This document shows, piece after piece, positions 49,020-50,167 of a DNA stretch of 50,167 nt; the stretch's first letter is position 1; each line of letters opens with the position of its first letter. The stretch covers positions 1 to 50,167 of the forward strand of contig CANQWV010000003.1 in the NCBI GenBank assembly GCA_947627645.1, in the 5' to 3' direction. The DNA is from an uncultured Lachnospiraceae bacterium (lineage in GTDB: Bacteria > Bacillota > Clostridia > Lachnospirales > Lachnospiraceae). Under the pieces are notes generated by a model. It saw only the letters and a list, made by a program, of their open reading frames with translations. It ran no database searches and was not told where the DNA came from. Made by a program: the position numbers and the translations under genes.

Positions 49020-50167
49020 ATGAAAGGTTTGACTCTGGAACGGATCGCGCAGGCGTGCGGCGGGACATACATAGGCAGAAAAGAAGATCTGGGGCGTGAG
49101 ATCACGGCGATCACGACGGACAGCCGTAAGGCGGAGGCCGGCGGCCTGTTTGCGGCGATCAAGGGAGAGCACGTGGACGGCCACGACTTTATCCCTTCTG
49201 TGTTTGCGCAGGGGGCGCTGGTCGTGCTCGGGGAGCGGGAGCCCGCAAAGCTGCAGGCGCAGCCGGGAACAGAAGCTGCGGTGGCTGCGGCCGGCGAGAG
49301 CAATCCCTCCGGGCTGTCGGGCAACTATATCCTTGTGCCGTCGACGGTCGAGGCGCTCGGGGCGATCGCGCAGTGCTATCTGGAAGAGCTGCAGATCCCG
49401 GTGGTCGGGATTACGGGCAGCGTCGGCAAGACGAGCACGAAGGAGATGATCGCGGCGGTGCTGGCGCAGAAGTACAACGTGCTGAAGACTGCCGGGAACT
49501 TTAACAACGCGCTGGGGCTTCCGCTGACGGTCTTCCGCCTGCGGGAAGAGCACGAGATCGCGGTGCTCGAGATGGGGATCAGCCATTTCGGGGAGATGCA
49601 CGAGCTGGCGAAGATCGCCAGGCCGGACATCTGCGTGATCACAAACATTGGAGAGTGCCACCTGGAATTCCTGGGCGACCGGGACGGCGTGCTGCGCGCG
49701 AAGTCTGAGATTTTCGACTTTCTGCGCCCGGACGGCCATGTGATCCTGAACGGGGACGACGACAAGCTGGCGCAGATTTCAGAAATAAAAGGAATCCGGC
49801 CGGTATTTTTCGGGCTTGGCAAAGAGACGACGGCTGCCGGAGAGCGCGAAAGCGGAGAGACAGCGGCTGCCGGAGAATGTGAAAGCGGAGAGACAGCGGC
49901 TGCCAGAGAATGTGCAAGCGGAGAGACAGCAGCTGCCGGAAAGTGTGAAAGCGGAGAGACGACGGCTGCCAGGGAGCGCGGGAATAGCAAAGAGACAGAG
50001 AGCGCCGGGGCGAATGCGCGGGGCGGAAAGAATGAAATCTGGGCGGATCGTATTGAGAAAAAGGGCCTGGACGGGATCGCCTGCCAGATCCACACCGCGC
50101 AGGGAGCGTTCCCGGTGCAGATTCCGCTTCCGGGGCTTCATATGGTGCGAAACGCGCTCGCAGGAAC
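49020..50167 (+). CDS. murF: UDP-MurNAc-tripeptide--D-Ala-D-Ala ligase, 3'-truncated by window
   Basis: Adds the D-Ala-D-Ala made by Ddl to the cell-wall precursor. The frame is open to the window end; about 380 residues are visible. The start ATG at 49020 begins MKGLTLERIAQACGG; an in-frame ATG at 48999 is possible. The N-terminal UDP-binding domain (ITTDSRKAEAGGLFAAIKGE) is followed by the ATP loop GSVGKTSTKE, NFNNALGLPLT and MGISHFGEM. Between the ILNGDDD strand and the WADRIEKKG strand lies a roughly 70-residue insertion made of 11-residue repeats that ordinary MurF lacks. Confidence 0.93.
   Translation, partial: MKGLTLERIAQACGGTYIGRKEDLGREITAITTDSRKAEAGGLFAAIKGEHVDGHDFIPSVFAQGALVVLGEREPAKLQAQPGTEAAVAAAGESNPSGLSGNYILVPSTVEALGAIAQCYLEELQIPVVGITGSVGKTSTKEMIAAVLAQKYNVLKTAGNFNNALGLPLTVFRLREEHEIAVLEMGISHFGEMHELAKIARPDICVITNIGECHLEFLGDRDGVLRAKSEIFDFLRPDGHVILNGDDDKLAQISEIKGIRPVFFGLGKETTAAGERESGETAAAGECESGETAAARECASGETAAAGKCESGETTAARERGNSKETESAGANARGGKNEIWADRIEKKGLDGIACQIHTAQGAFPVQIPLPGLHMVRNALAG
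49821..49985 (+). repeat. 33-nt tandem repeat inside murF (5 units)
   Basis: Units at 49821, 49854, 49887, 49920 and 49953 encode 11-residue repeats such as GETAAAGECES and GETAAARECAS. Units 2-4 are about 90% identical in DNA. Confidence 0.92.

Overview
The window looks like the chromosome of a spore-forming, fibre-degrading member of the Lachnospiraceae (Clostridia, Bacillota). Three things point there: a yabO-yabP-yabQ-divIC-spoIIE-tilS-hpt-ftsH cluster in Bacillus/Clostridia order; sporulation genes with candidate sigma-E and Spo0A-type promoters; and large ABC sugar-import loci with secreted GH5 and GH10 enzymes. The DNA is GC-rich except for one clearly AT-rich island at about 27.1-34.2 kb. 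No tRNA, rRNA, transposase or CRISPR array was seen. Family assignments come from reading the proteins, without database searches.

Layout. 1-1364: 3' part of glutamine-dependent NAD synthase. 1454-14813: a sugar-uptake locus with two solute-binding proteins, two permease pairs, an NHL-repeat membrane protein, a Yip1-family protein and a DUF5696-like protein, but no ABC ATPase. 14837-20984: secreted GH5 glucanase and GH10 xylanase, each followed by a paralogous U32-like protein, with a reverse-strand AraC regulator between them. 21052-24499: LytTR response regulator, a GHKL sensor kinase, a 12-copy 17-nt tandem array, and a paralogous kinase lacking its catalytic domain. 24711-27079: secreted fibronectin-III-like protein and a CotS-family spore-coat kinase.

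27195-34175 is the AT-rich defence island. I read it as the wreck of a type 1 BREX locus. A brxC 3' fragment with an in-frame stop, a pglX with a frameshift and a large internal deletion, and a possible pglZ N-terminal stub remain in canonical BREX order. Two intact modules sit in the gaps: an IetAS-like AAA ATPase plus subtilase pair between brxC and pglX, and an ATPase plus PD-(D/E)xK-like nuclease pair between pglX and the pglZ stub. The IetAS-like pair has a perfect sigma-A promoter flanked by a 21-bp-spaced direct repeat.

34232-50167 is core genome: phosphoglucomutase, HU, rqcP (yabO), a reverse-strand secreted protein, yabP, yabQ, divIC, a spoIIE without membrane segments, tilS, hpt, ftsH, a candidate small RNA, a GH13 amylase-family enzyme, ddl and the 5' part of murF.

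A recurring oddity is tandem repeats with an exact 33-nt (11-codon) period inside four unrelated genes (GH10 linker, sensor-kinase ATP lid, TilS, MurF), plus a 36-nt and a 17-nt array between genes. The sugar locus and the two secreted glycosidases probably work together: enzymes cut beta-glucan and xylan outside, binding proteins and permeases import oligosaccharides using an ATPase encoded elsewhere, and the AraC protein likely responds to the sugar.
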